From Incurvaria masculella (Eukaryota > Arthropoda > Insecta > Lepidoptera > Incurvariidae), in NCBI GenBank assembly GCA_946894095.1, contig OX335642.1:569021-633020 (forward strand): a DNA stretch of 64,000 nucleotides, given 5' to 3'. The position numbers were made by a program, and so were the translations under genes. Below are positions 1 through 10,486 of the stretch, in pieces (positions within the stretch are counted from its first letter, which is position 1; each line of letters opens with the position of its first letter). The notes under the pieces are model-generated. The model did not search any database, was not told where the DNA came from, and saw only the letters and a program-made list of their open reading frames with translations.

Positions 1-1022
1 CATTAAAGGAATCCACAATCCATGAAGTGGATGAAGGAGGGTCAGGCCCAGCGCAGCGATGAGCTAACATAAATGGAGGGGCATGATCGTAGCCTTGGAG
101 GCAAAACAACAAAACATTATTTTGAAAAAAAATAGATTTATTTTGGCACAGTGTGAACACGCCTTAATACCTAGATGACCTAGGTGCCTAGATCCTAAAA
201 AGCGCTCAGCGCACGGGCACCCACGCGGCCACGGCGCGCGCGCCGTCGCTTCAACCGAAACCTAGCCGCCTACACTAGTACAATCACAAAACAAGAAAAA
301 AAAACGGAACTAAAAGTGGGCATAATGCGCCGAGTAAAATTACTCAACTGAAATATTTTACAGTACGAGAACCGGTGAAAAGTTTCGTTCGTGAATGAAT
401 TAAAACTGAAATGAACTGTTGCAGTTCCGCTGTGACGCGAACGGAACGAGACGAATCGATTTCGGTGGCGTTCGCCAGCGTGCGCGCCGCCGTGATCGCG
501 TCGCGTGTCCGAACGGCCGAGTACCATCAATACTTATTACGCGCCGACTTGCTCGGATTCGCATTCAATACATTTTAAATCTACCATAGGATAGAAAACG
601 AGTTAGAAGCGCGCCGCGAATGTTGGCCGAGTGTCCGATTAGGTCCGCGAACAGAGGGCAAGGGCGGGAGCCAATAAAGGCGTGGGGCCCGTCAAAAACA
701 AATGCGGCCGGGGACATTCCCAAGTGGAACGTATTAGTCCCGGCGGCAGGAAGAGAAACTGAAGGAAAAAAATGAAACATCCGCGGGGCCTTCTAAACTC
801 AAGGCCAGAATACAAACTACGTTTTGACTTGTGGTGAAGGAAAACATTACATAAGATAAGGGTTTAAAAAAAAACTGGTGTCCCCTCCGCTTAAGGTTCG
901 CGGGGCAAAAAGGGCGTTTGGCACTCGCCAAAACGGTCAACCATATAATAAAATGAGAACACTTTATTCCAAAAAAATAAATTGAAATGCAGAGCGCGTT
1001 GGGAGATCGGGTCGGAAATACG
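1..1022 (-). other. 3' non-coding flank of the gypsy element (probable 3' UTR/LTR region)
   Basis: This stretch lies directly downstream of the minus-strand pol stop and has no convincing gene of its own. On the minus strand an AATAAA lies at about 963-968, and purine-rich tracts that could be a polypurine tract lie near 880-890 and 725-730. A 3' LTR should be here, but I could not match any part of it to the sequence right of gag, so LTR boundaries are not called. The short open frames here look like chance. Confidence 0.4.
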
Positions 1023-4000
1023 TTAAACTAATGTAAGCTTAAAATCTTTGACGCTCCAGTCACCTATAGACTTGCCTTTTTCGTCCGCGAGTTCGTACAC
1101 CGTGGGGGTCTTCCGTTTCAAAATCGTGCACTTGACATAGCGAGGCGCTAGCTTGTAGGAGAAATACCTACCAGCGTCACTACGGATGAAGGACTTCCTC
1201 CAAACCTGCTGACCGACCTGGAAAGATTCGGGGCGGCGGCGTAGGTTGTAGCGAGCCTTGTTGGTCAAGTGTGCACGGTCGAGGGCTTGCCGCACCCTCT
1301 TAAATATATCGTTGAGCTCGGAGAGGTCCTCCACACGACTCTCTGTAGGCGTTAGTAAATGATCGTGAATCGACTCATCATGCAGGCGACCGTAACTGCC
1401 ACCGTCCGACACCAGCTCGCGGCCGTAGGTCAGGAAGGCGGGCGTGAACCCAGTGCTCTCGTTCACCGCCGTATTCACTGCAAACTGGAGCTTGGGCAAC
1501 AGGGTGTCCCAAACGCGATGGTCGTCTTTGATGAAAGTACCTAACATAGTAACGAGCGTGCGATTGTACCGCTCAACGATATTTATTTCGGGCGTGTACT
1601 TCGGTGTGTAAAACTGTTGGGGTATGTTGTACCGACGGAGTAGGTCACGGAGGTCCGATCCGATAAACTCCGTTCCGTTATCAGACAAAACGGTTTTCGG
1701 AACACCGTGTACAAGAAAGACTCCGTTTTCCAACCGGTCGGCGATATTTTTGGCCGTCGCGCGCCTGAGCGGAAAGAAAATACAATACTTGCTAAACGCG
1801 CAAGTAACGACTAAAATGTAAACATTACCTTTTCGCGACGCGGGAAAGGGACCGGTTATATCTATAGATATATACTCGAAGGGTCGCGAGCACTGTTTCG
1901 CCTGCCCCATCTGGCCGAGTGTAGCGTGTTGAGCGTGCTTGTGTGCCAGACACGTCTCACACTTCCTCACGTAGTCCGTGACGTCACGGTACATTCCTGG
2001 CCAGAAATGTTGCAGGGCGAGCCTCCGATACGTTTTATAGACTCCCAGGTGACCCGAGGTCGGTTCGTCGTGACAGGAACGGACTGTCGCGGCGCGCCGG
2101 CCCGCGGGAATAACGAGTTTCCACTCGAAGTCCCTATCGAGCTGGAATTTACTTCGGGTAAAACGGTACAAGTTACCATCCCGTAAGGTAAAATTAGGTA
2201 CGGACTGCGGGTTATCCGTGCATGACTTCGCTAGCCGGTCGTACCATACGTCGGGCGTGGTCGCTTCTGCTGAGGACAGGAGGGGGGCGCGGCTCAAAGC
2301 GTCCGGGATGACATTCTCCTTACCCTTGCGATGCTTGATCTCAAAATTAAAGGGGGATAAGCGGATGCCCCAACGAGCGAGACGACCGGTCGGGTTGTCT
2401 AAGGAAAGGAACCACTTTAGAGAGGAGTGGTCTGTGTAAATAGTGAACATTGGACCGTACTCGAGATAGCACCTCCAATGTTCAACTGCGAAGATAACGG
2501 CTAGGGCTTCGCGTTCCGTCGCTGAATAGTTGGTCTCGCAAGGTGTCAGGGCTCTGCTCGCGTACGCGATTATTTTTTCGTGACCCCCGATGACCTGTGT
2601 TAGTTTCGCACCTAGTCCGCACTGGGAAGCATCCGTGTGAACCTGAAAAGACTGTGACCAGTCCGGGCACGATAGGACGGGAGCGGTGCTCAGAGCTAGC
2701 TTGAGGTCACGGAAAGAATGCTCCGCGGAGCCAGACCACGCGAACGGCGGCGTCCCGCGCTTCGTGCTCGTCAACTTATTCAGCGGCGCGGCGCGAGAAG
2801 CGAAGTCAGGGATGAACCGGCGGTTCCACGAGGCGGTCGCGAGAAACCTACGTACTTCGGTTGCGTTGGTGGGGGTAGGCCATTCCGTTATGGCTTTTGT
2901 CTTACCGGGGTCGGGGCGCAACCCGAAACGATCCACTACGAAACCTAAGTAGTTTAGACTACTGCGAAAAAAAACCGATTTCTCCTTATTCGTGGTCAAG
3001 TTAGCCATCTTGAGCACGTCCAAAACCTTTAAGAGTATGTCTAGATGTTCTTCAAAAGTTGAAGATACTATCACGATATCGTCGAGATATACGAATACTT
3101 TACCGTGATAGGTGGATCCGAAAAGTTGGTCCATTAATCGCTGCTGGGTCGCCGGCGCGTTAGTTAAACCGAAACACATACGTTTATAACAGAACGTGCC
3201 GCGCCCGGGAACACTGAAAGCGGTCTTTTCGCGCGAGCTGGGGTCAAGGGGGATCTGCCAGAAGGCCGAGCTAAGGTCAATCGAGGACAGGTACTTCGCG
3301 TCGCGTAAGTTGTCGAGTATGTCTGACACGTAGGGCACTAGATAAGAATCTTTCTTAGTCACCCGATTTAATTCTCGACAATCTAGACAAAACCTAAACT
3401 TTCCGTCTTTCTTGACCGTAAGCAGCACGGGTGAGTTCCAAGCGCTCGACGTCGGCTCGATCACGCCTAGGTCTAACAGCTTGTCGACCTCGCGGTTGAT
3501 GAGCTCTAATTTGTGCGGGGAAAGGCGATAAGTTCGCTGCTTGACCGGCGCGGCGTCTCCGGTGTCGATCGAGTGAGCGGTGAGTGACGTCATACCGAGT
3601 CCAGCGGCGTCCGCTGTTATCGTATCGAAGCGAGAGATAACGCTGTCGGCTACGTTCCGTTGCGTCGCGGTCAGTCCGTCGTAGTCGACCAAGTGGTCGA
3701 CGTCGACCTTATCACAAAATGAAGCAGGTGTGCCGGTCCAATCCACGAGAGTCACTTGAGTGGGAAGTAACCTAAAAGATTTCCAAAAATCGATCCCGAG
3801 GATTAATTCGGCGTTCAAGTCTGGCGCGGCATGAAAAATTAGCTCACGCGTAAGTCCGTTGTAAGTCACGGGCACTCGGAAGTACCCGTTTGCTTGTGCG
3901 GTGGCCCCATTGGCTACCGTCACTCGCACGCGGAGGTCCGTATGCAGTAGGTATCCGTTCGCGACGAGTTGGCGTTGGGTTACGCGGTTCACGAACGATA

Positions 4001-4217
4001 CCGAGGCCCCCGAATCTAGGAGGCCCCGAAGGGAAAGTAAACCTACAGTTATATTTACATAAGGTCTATTATCTAAGTCTAAACTAGAACACAAAACCGC
4101 GTTATGATAGGAACAAAAAAAGGTCTTAAGATACATAAGCCAATCCGTCCATTCTTTGGAGGACTGGGAAAGGGTAACACCTTCATAACGCGGACCTATC
4201 AGTTTTTTTTCGTGCAC
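1023..4217 (-). CDS. pol: Ty3/gypsy retrotransposon Pol polyprotein (protease-RT-RNase H-integrase)
   Basis: A single uninterrupted frame of 1064 codons carries the whole Ty3/gypsy pol set in the usual order. Aspartic protease: DSGA at residues 68-71 and ILGID near 139-143. Reverse transcriptase: catalytic YLDD at 377-380. RNase H: HTDAS near 527, TEREA near 567 and YTDHS near 594 supply the acidic residues. Integrase zinc finger: H716, H722, C753, C756. Integrase core: D786, D846 and E882 in D,D(35)E spacing, followed by a basic C-terminal module with a KLAPRY segment. The nominal first codon is GTG and is not a real start: the frame overlaps gag by 19 nt in the -1 frame, so Pol is expected as a Gag-Pol fusion. 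No stop or missing catalytic residue was seen, so the element is coding-intact and probably young. There is no env-like frame. Confidence 0.95.
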   Translation of the reverse strand: MHEKKLIGPRYEGVTLSQSSKEWTDWLMYLKTFFCSYHNAVLCSSLDLDNRPYVNITVGLLSLRGLLDSGASVSFVNRVTQRQLVANGYLLHTDLRVRVTVANGATAQANGYFRVPVTYNGLTRELIFHAAPDLNAELILGIDFWKSFRLLPTQVTLVDWTGTPASFCDKVDVDHLVDYDGLTATQRNVADSVISRFDTITADAAGLGMTSLTAHSIDTGDAAPVKQRTYRLSPHKLELINREVDKLLDLGVIEPTSSAWNSPVLLTVKKDGKFRFCLDCRELNRVTKKDSYLVPYVSDILDNLRDAKYLSSIDLSSAFWQIPLDPSSREKTAFSVPGRGTFCYKRMCFGLTNAPATQQRLMDQLFGSTYHGKVFVYLDDIVIVSSTFEEHLDILLKVLDVLKMANLTTNKEKSVFFRSSLNYLGFVVDRFGLRPDPGKTKAITEWPTPTNATEVRRFLATASWNRRFIPDFASRAAPLNKLTSTKRGTPPFAWSGSAEHSFRDLKLALSTAPVLSCPDWSQSFQVHTDASQCGLGAKLTQVIGGHEKIIAYASRALTPCETNYSATEREALAVIFAVEHWRCYLEYGPMFTIYTDHSSLKWFLSLDNPTGRLARWGIRLSPFNFEIKHRKGKENVIPDALSRAPLLSSAEATTPDVWYDRLAKSCTDNPQSVPNFTLRDGNLYRFTRSKFQLDRDFEWKLVIPAGRRAATVRSCHDEPTSGHLGVYKTYRRLALQHFWPGMYRDVTDYVRKCETCLAHKHAQHATLGQMGQAKQCSRPFEYISIDITGPFPASRKGNVYILVVTCAFSKYCIFFPLRRATAKNIADRLENGVFLVHGVPKTVLSDNGTEFIGSDLRDLLRRYNIPQQFYTPKYTPEINIVERYNRTLVTMLGTFIKDDHRVWDTLLPKLQFAVNTAVNESTGFTPAFLTYGRELVSDGGSYGRLHDESIHDHLLTPTESRVEDLSELNDIFKRVRQALDRAHLTNKARYNLRRRPESFQVGQQVWRKSFIRSDAGRYFSYKLAPRYVKCTILKRKTPTVYELADEKGKSIGDWSVKDFKLTLV

Positions 4218-5572
4218 TCAGGGCACTGGCTCTGTCGTACGCCGGGTTTCTGGCAACCGAAACACCTGAGTTCGCGGGGAGCGGGGCATCGGAAAAACGA
4301 GTGCTCGCTGGTCCGGCAACGAGGACAATAAACTTGTAGGTCGGCGCGCGGTTTGTTTTGAGCGACCGCGGACGCGTTCACTCTGCGGGAAGCGGGCGCG
4401 CGCGGCGAGCTACCTCCGCTAGCGCGCGTGCCGCCTTTATAAGCAAATTCGGCCGCGGGCGCGTCGGCGCCGGCCGCGCTGGGCTCTTTAAAGGACCGGA
4501 AGCGAACACGGGTGGCTTCGATCTTTAGACAGTACGATTTTAACTGATCTACAGATTTAATCTCTACAAGCGAGAGTGGACCGATGTAGGTAGGGCGCAC
4601 ATTGCGTAATAAAATGTCAAGCTTAGCGCTCTCGGAAAGTGGCGCGCGCAATTGATTAAAAAGCCCATGAATAATTGCAAAATAAATTGTTACGCTTTCA
4701 TCTCTTCCCTGTGTGCGGGCACGTATCACCCCCAGCAGCCGGTGATCTAAATCGACCTCGTCAAACTCTGTCAGCAACAGTTCGCTGAGCTGCTCCCACG
4801 TGGCAACTGAATGACGTACGCTCCGGTACCAATGAAGGGCCGGCCCTTCGAACAACTCGGGTGCGGCTACAAATAACTGGCGAGTTGTTATCGAGCGTGA
4901 CTCACGCAGCTCCTCGATCCGCTCCAGGAAGGCGCGCACGTCCTTCTCGCCATCGTACGTGAGTTTAAGCTTCGCGACTGCGTCACTGTACCTAGCTGCG
5001 GGGCACGCGTACGTTGCGACGGGTCCGGGCGGCGCGGGCGAAGGCGGCGGCGGCGGCGGCGCGGTTAAGGTGAGGGTGGCGACGGACACAGGAACGCTCG
5101 AGGCGGACGGCGGCGGCGGGGCGTCACTTTCGAATGGTCCTGGGGGGGCGAGCGAAGCAGGGGAAGGGGGCGGTGAGGTAGGACCGTCCTCGTCCTTCCC
5201 GAGGTAGGCGGACTCGGTGGTGGCGAATAAGTTGGACACCGTGTCCTTGAGCGCGACTTGTTCGTCCGACGACGCCTCCACGCGCGTGATTCTATTGAAC
5301 AGGTGGTCCAGTAAGGCCTTAACGCACGGCGTGAGTTTAGCGTCGGTTGCCGCCAGTACGAGCCGGTTGAGCTGGCTGCGGATGGACTCCAACTCATCTC
5401 CCGGATCCTCGTCCGTGAAGAATATCTCTTCCGATGGTTGGTCCCGGGCTAAGGACGCGACCTGTCGTCTTAGCGCTGCCACGGTGCCCAGAGGTACTTC
5501 ACCGCGGATCCTAACCTCGTATTCCAGCGCTTCCTTTCGCAAAAGGTTAAATGTTAACTTGCGTAACGACAT
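4199..5572 (-). CDS. gag: Ty3/gypsy retrotransposon Gag
   Basis: A 457-codon frame starting at an ATG (5570-5572) and ending in TGA right after the frameshift site. Order: an N-terminal region without clear motifs; a proline-rich linker at about residues 130-190 with runs of prolines; a capsid-like helical region at about 200-345 (including ALHWYRS), typical of retrotransposon Gag; a basic Ala/Arg/Gly-rich segment; and two zinc knuckles at the C-terminus. The first knuckle (CPRC...H...C) has the canonical C-X2-C-X4-H-X4-C spacing. The second (CFGCQKPGVRQSQC) has V where the His should be. The product should form the particle that packages the element RNA. It precedes pol and overlaps it by 19 nt. 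Confidence 0.9.
   Translation of the reverse strand: MSLRKLTFNLLRKEALEYEVRIRGEVPLGTVAALRRQVASLARDQPSEEIFFTDEDPGDELESIRSQLNRLVLAATDAKLTPCVKALLDHLFNRITRVEASSDEQVALKDTVSNLFATTESAYLGKDEDGPTSPPPSPASLAPPGPFESDAPPPPSASSVPVSVATLTLTAPPPPPPSPAPPGPVATYACPAARYSDAVAKLKLTYDGEKDVRAFLERIEELRESRSITTRQLFVAAPELFEGPALHWYRSVRHSVATWEQLSELLLTEFDEVDLDHRLLGVIRARTQGRDESVTIYFAIIHGLFNQLRAPLSESAKLDILLRNVRPTYIGPLSLVEIKSVDQLKSYCLKIEATRVRFRSFKEPSAAGADAPAAEFAYKGGTRASGGSSPRAPASRRVNASAVAQNKPRADLQVYCPRCRTSEHSFFRCPAPRELRCFGCQKPGVRQSQCPECTKKN
4202..4208 (-). promoter_or_regulatory. -1 ribosomal frameshift slippery site, gag-pol overlap
   Basis: On the minus strand the end of gag reads ACG AAA AAA AAC TGA. The heptamer A AAA AAC is a canonical X XXY YYZ slippery site in the gag frame, directly followed by the gag UGA. 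Slipping back one base enters the pol frame, which is open through the overlap. I did not resolve a downstream pseudoknot by eye. Confidence 0.8.
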
Positions 5573-6088
5573 GTTGAGTTATTAAATAAACTCGAAAAAG
5601 TCTAAGTAACGCACTAAACTTTTAACGTAAATACGTTCTTAACATCGCATAGAATGCACGCATAATAAACTATAAAATAAAAAAATAAATAAAAAAAAGT
5701 GATCCCCAACGAATGAAGGTTGAGTGATCGGGCTGTGAAAGTCTTGAAGCGCACGAGGTGCATGCGCAAGGTAAGTGAGAAGAAACAGTATGGGCATCAA
5801 AAGTTCAGGAAAAAAAAATGGTCCCCAACGAATGAAGGTTGGGTGATCAGGGCCGTGAAACTAACGCCCGCGCGACCGCTCCGCGTCGCGACAATTAGAT
5901 GGAGCGAGGGAAAGAAAAAAAAACGTGGGTAGTTTCGCGAGCAAAGAAAAAACAACTCGTAAAAATTCCTACGGCACACGCGCCGTCTGAACTAAATTAA
6001 AACAAAACGGAATCATACTGGGTAACAGGCGGGATCTACCGAGCGCTAACCAAAACAGAACGAAAAAAAAACGTGAGACCGTATCTAG
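5573..6088 (-). repeat. Gag upstream leader with two ~43-bp direct repeats
   Basis: This non-coding stretch lies immediately upstream of the gag ATG. Two near-identical blocks, about 5700-5742 and 5819-5862, share CCCCAACGAATGAAGGTTG and a following GTGATC..GG..GTGAAA, 120 bp apart. They lie where a retrotransposon leader or 5' LTR would be. A primer-binding site and LTR ends were not identified. The A-rich tracts hold no gene. Confidence 0.45.
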
Positions 6089-6433
6089 CCGGTAGTCTAA
6101 GTTGTCACCTAAATTGGCGTTACGGCAAACCGATCGACTGGCGTTTTCAAATGTATGGAGAAATTGAAGAGCGCGCGGAGCGGGCGTTAAGCGAACTAAC
6201 ATTTGCGAGTCCGAGCTTGATTTGACAGCTTACTCAACGTTGCCGTAAATACGTCGACGTTGCCGTTTACGTCCACTCCGCGTTTTCATACAAATCGGAA
6301 GTCCGCGTTTGACTTTGACAGCTTGAAGAAGTAAAACCACAGAATATCTAGTAAAAACTTGTATGGAGTTTGGAGAAAACGCCAGTCGATCGGTTTGCCG
6401 TAAACGCCAATTTCGGTGAGAACTCAGACTGCC
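6089..6433. mobile_element. Short inverted-repeat DNA element (MITE family A), copy 1
   Basis: A ~345-bp element with ~50-bp terminal inverted repeats. Both ends carry GGCAAACCGATCGACTGGCG or its complement. The same unit occurs at 33756-34103 and 45259-45616, with a fragment at 20691-20811. It has no coding capacity. It sits close upstream of the gypsy gag leader and may have landed inside the gypsy 5' region. Confidence 0.8.
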
Positions 6434-8058
6434 CACTTAGGAGGGAGCGTGTTAGGCAAGTTGAAGTGAACGCGAAATACCAACGGGGAATCGAAAGTTT
6501 TAGATTATCGATGCGAAATTATGAATCTGTCGTCTCAAAGTGAGCGCAGTAAAGACATCGCTCGCGCTGTGTCGCGCGGCCATGTTGTGTAGTGAAATCT
6601 AAGTTCAATGTGAAGTTATCAAGGGCAGCTAAACATGGAATGAATTTATGTTTTTCAGCTGAAGGCGAAACGTAAGTACTGTGTGAAGTGAGTGGGGCGT
6701 AAACAGGATCTACTCGTTCGGTGGTCGAATCAACTTCGAAACATGGTTTCAAGGTTAGGTCGATCGCCGAATCGAACACGTTATCGTCTCAACCAATGCG
6801 ATAGCTCACTAGCACACAACAATCACACGTAAAAATGTTACAGCAAACAATTAATGAGAAAAAAAAATGGAGGGCTCAACAGAAACCTGGCTTTTTACAA
6901 ATTAAATATTCTTTTTCCCTCCCAGGCAGTACATAGCTCGGTTTGGAGTGGGGCGCAAAATAGAAACAGGATTCCTAGTCCTGCTCGTCCCCGAACCAGT
7001 GGATGCCAGTGTGACGTTCGACCGGAACCCTCGCTTTTGCGGCGGCTCCGTCCGCGTCATCACGCGCCACCACTCCAAATTAAATGTGGAATAGGCGTAC
7101 CCTTAGGGGGTAGCCGAGCCAAGTACTACCAGGGACGGGGAAAAAGAATACGACCAATTTTAGTGAGAATAAAGGTGGACGTTTATTACAAAGAAAACTA
7201 AACAACAAAATGCTCAAGCGGTACGTAAATGGTTTGCAGTTAGAAAGTCTGTCGTTGAGGCCTCCGTTAAGGGTAGAAAAACTTGGTGGTTGGTTCACTC
7301 AGTGGTGGACCACGTCGGTGCGCAGCATTGTGGGTGCACGCGCGTGCGGTGCGGCGCGCGGGACGTCGGCTCAGAGCAGCGGCGCCGGCGCGGCGTGTCG
7401 GCCGCGTCGTCAACGCCGGCCGACGGCGTGGCGGCGTGGCTCAGCGCTGCTCGGCGCGGGGCGCATCGGCGCGGCTGCGCGGATGGCCGGCCAGCGTGCT
7501 CGGCTACCTCGCCGCGTCGCTGTCGGCGACGGCGACCCCTCGCGAGCCGTGCCTCGCGCGGTCAGTCGTTACATTTAGGGGCTCGCAAGAAGAGCCCCGC
7601 AGGAACCGCTGAAGTCAATTTCGAAACACTTAGACGGGCGCTCACGATAAAATGAGGCGTGGGCGCCGTAAAATGGTTACAGGGTGCTTGAGGAGCTAAA
7701 ATAAAGCCAGGTCAATAGCGACCAAGGAGGAAATGAGTTTAATTAAATGAACAGGGCTGTGAGCAGTCGCTAAAAGGTATTAAATTGAAGTTGGGTTACC
7801 GGTAAGTGGACCGCGGTTTGTAGAGGTGCGCTCTTTGCGAAGGCTGCTGGTAAAGTGGGCGACCCAAAATGGTCGCCGCACTACGAAATTATCATTTTCG
7901 TTTCTCTTTTTTTCTGAGGGTAAGGAAGATTTTAGTTAGGTAAAACCACGGAGGGAGCAAGGCGATTGGATTAGCCTTGGCCAAGGAGCTATGAACACTG
8001 TAGTGGCTTACCAAAAATCCACTACGTGACAACCAACAACCTCCTTTGTCACCTTAGG
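6434..8058. other. Non-coding stretch, partly very GC-rich
   Basis: No gene is supported. Bases about 7300-7560 are strongly GC- and CpG-rich, which opens frames in several phases at once. At 7572 a TTACA followed by TTTAGGGGCTCG looks like an LTR end plus primer-binding site, but no partner LTR was found. The rest is AT-rich or mixed sequence with no recognisable feature. Confidence 0.4.
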
Positions 8059-8326
8059 TATCTCAACATCTAAGAAATGTGATATGTATGTATGTATAAT
8101 CGACCGTGAAGCGAGGACACATTAATTGAAGAAAGAGCCCAGTAAAATTAACTACTTTACGAATATAAAGCAAGGCTGCACCCGAACCAGCAAAATATAT
8201 CATTCGCTCTTTCTTCAATTAATGTGTCCTTGCTTCACGGTCGATTATACATACATACATATCACATTCCTTGCAATAAGCGTACCTGCTTAGTACGAAA
8301 AAGTATGTTTACTTATCTCAACATCT
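8059..8326. mobile_element. Foldback element with 13-bp flanking direct repeats, copy 1
   Basis: Inside, two ~55-bp arms (about 8077-8135 and 8208-8268) are inverted copies containing TATAATCGACCGTGAAGC. A short tail ending near GCTTAGTACGAAAAAGTATG follows. The unit is flanked by TATCTCAACATCT at 8059-8071 and 8314-8326, so the inserted part is 8072-8313. A second copy is at 41370-41572. No coding capacity. Confidence 0.75.
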
Positions 8327-8402
8327 GTTGTTAGTCAGGGTAGTATAGTATTGGACGATGTGGTAAGGTACGTTGCTGATTTTCACAATTACCGTTATGA
8401 TT

Positions 8403-8442
8403 TTAGACCAATACACCACATTCCCGAAGGAATTAGTTGCCT
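8403..8442 (-). repeat. SINE fragment
   Basis: Contains CACCACATTCCCGAAGGAATTAG, the complement of the segment found in the 3' half of the SINE body seen complete at 40053-40400 and 41878-42280. A truncated remnant. Confidence 0.55.
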
Positions 8443-8499
8443 AGATTAGTTGAAGTAGTTTCCTTTGTGAGCACCGACTTAACTGAATGGAAAGCAATT

Positions 8500-8802
8500 T
8501 TTAGGGTTCCGTACCCAAAGGGTGGAAACGGAACCCTATTACTAAGCCTCCGCTGTCCGTCCGTCCGTCCGTCTGTCACAGGGCTGCATCTCAGTAACCG
8601 TAACAGATAGACAGCTGAAATTTTTACAGCGTGTATTTATTTTGCCGCTAAACAAAAAATAGGTAAGATTAAAAAAATATTAAAATTAAAGCCATACAAA
8701 AAACCTGATTTTTTGGATTTTTTTTACGATGGTACGGAACCCTTCGTGTGCGAGTCCGACTCGCACTCGGCCGGTTTTTCATTGCCGCTTCGACCATCTT
8801 CG
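8500..8802 (+). repeat. GTACGGAACCC-type lepidopteran interspersed repeat, near full length, plus adjoining SINE scrap
   Basis: Starts TTAGGGTTCCGTACCCAAAG, has a (CCGT)n microsatellite in the first third, a mid segment with TATTTATTTTGCCGC, and ends GTACGGAACCC then CGAGTCCGACTCGCACTCGGCCGG at about 8779. Other copies lie at 16525, 18000, 30478, 45799, 47830, 49063 and 63092. No coding capacity; a non-autonomous, possibly Helitron-like, repeat. Bases 8775-8802 are an antisense SINE scrap (CATTGCCGCTTCGACCATC). Confidence 0.75.
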
Positions 8803-10486
8803 ATTGAATACTAACTCCACTTGGGTGTTTGCGCTCTGTTATCATATCGTATATCTCCACAAGATTTGTTTTTCTAGTTGTTTGCTACTTGTACCGCCTC
8901 TTCTCTCTCGTCTGGTGTTTTAGCAAAAGGTTATTTGACTCCGGGGGTGAGGTTGAGCTATGCAGTGCGGCACTTTGGTGGCTGATCACTACAGGAAACA
9001 GCTTTGTTGTTACATCATGTTTCAGGAAGAGTTGGCATTCCGGGTAGTCAGTTGTGGGATATTTTTTCGATTTAAAGCGAACCTTTTCTGGCTAGTTAAA
9101 ACGGGGCGTAAGTTAGTTACGTCAGTTGGTGGGATGTTTCGGGAATTGAGTGCTACTGGAATCGCCTGGGTTGTTGTAACTCCGGGGTTGAGCTCTTCGA
9201 GCAATATAGTGGGACAATTTGCTGACTGAGAACTGCAGGAAACCGCTCTGTTGCTACATCATGTATCTTAGCACCCGTTTTTATTGTAGGGGATATGGTG
9301 GTTAACCCATGTGATTTGACCACATATAGTCGATTACATGCCTTAGATGAAAAAGAAATGGATAGGCTTCGATGAAAAATAATAGGGGACTAATCAAATT
9401 TATTGGTCCGTCAAAACTACGCTCGCCTCATTGGGCTTTCTCAGTCGGTGTCTTAGATGAAAAAGGAAGTCGGTGTCTTAGATGGTCGGTGTCAGACGTC
9501 AGTCAACGTTTGTCATGAATTCTGTTGGCGAGATTTCAAAGTATCAACAAAATGCCGTCTTGTGGTGAACGCATTTTTAGAGCACATACGCGCGTGGTGG
9601 TGATGTTTTGACTGTTCGGCATACGACACGCGTATGGTCACACGATATCAACCGAATGCCACTTTTCCTTTATTTCCCTCAGTCTCTGTCTGGAGACTAG
9701 TTATATAGATAGATTCTTTGCCCAGGCGGAGAGGTTGAACCCTTCACTATGAAGCTCTCTTAGTTCAGAGGACATCTGAACGACAGTATTTTCGTCGCAG
9801 CAGTGAACACAATCGCCTGTATTCAAATTCACTCCATCGCGGTTTCAGTTTCCGGGTAATCGTTTGTATAAGTTTCGGCATGTTCTTTTCATAGATAACT
9901 GCGCAGGGCAACGGAGTTGCACCTAAGATAAAAGAGGTCACCTGTGCTCTGTAATCTCGTCGGGTTCCTCTTCGTTTATATACATTCTCAAAAACCTCTT
10001 GCAAATGTTTGCCTTCATGGGCTAGCGGTCTCGGTCACCGTAATCAATGGATCAACGTAAAGTGTTGCCACATGAAGTGATATGATTAAATGGTAAACAG
10101 CCCAGGATAAACAGTGTTACCCACATAAATGAAAGATTTACAGGTTGGTCTTAATAACCATGGAGAATGTCTACAGTGAATGGGTGCCTGTTCCGCGTTG
10201 AGCAATTATAGAAAGGGGATCGAAGGACGCGATTAATGCATACCGTTCCCCCGCTCTAAATCTACGAATTGTGTCTGATGGGTTTGGTACTTAACATGTG
10301 GGCCATCTTGGAGAGCCCCGAAGTAGCCTCAGCAGCGGTGTTAACGGGTGCATTACAATTGCTGGGAGCATCGACATACCTGTTGGCAACATTAACCAAC
10401 AGATATAACATTATAAATGGCCAATCTATAAATACCCGTACGACTCTTTAATCAATTTCCTTGACATAAAGTGTCATCTAGATTCT
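8803..10486. other. Non-coding stretch with minor repeats
   Basis: No gene is supported. GTCGGTGTCTTAGATG recurs in near-exact copies around 9435-9495. Bases 9570-9645 match 45655-45735 (GCATTTTTAGAG, then a TACGACxCGC segment), marking an unnamed dispersed repeat. Open frames here have no recognisable domain. Confidence 0.4.

Noticed and set aside
1359..5585. Plus-strand open frames opposite gag and pol (for example 1926-2186, 2686-2952, 5217-5585)
   Set aside because: They are shadows of the minus-strand gypsy ORFs, with no domain of their own.
7210..7655. Three overlapping 110-120 codon plus-strand frames
   Set aside because: All three phases are open because of high GC; no domain, no splice context.
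5573..8058. 5' LTR of the gypsy element
   Set aside because: No stretch could be matched to the region left of pol by eye; a pairwise alignment of 1-1022 against 5573-8100 is needed.
9765..10004. 79-codon minus-strand frame
   Set aside because: No recognisable domain, no repeat partner, no splice support.
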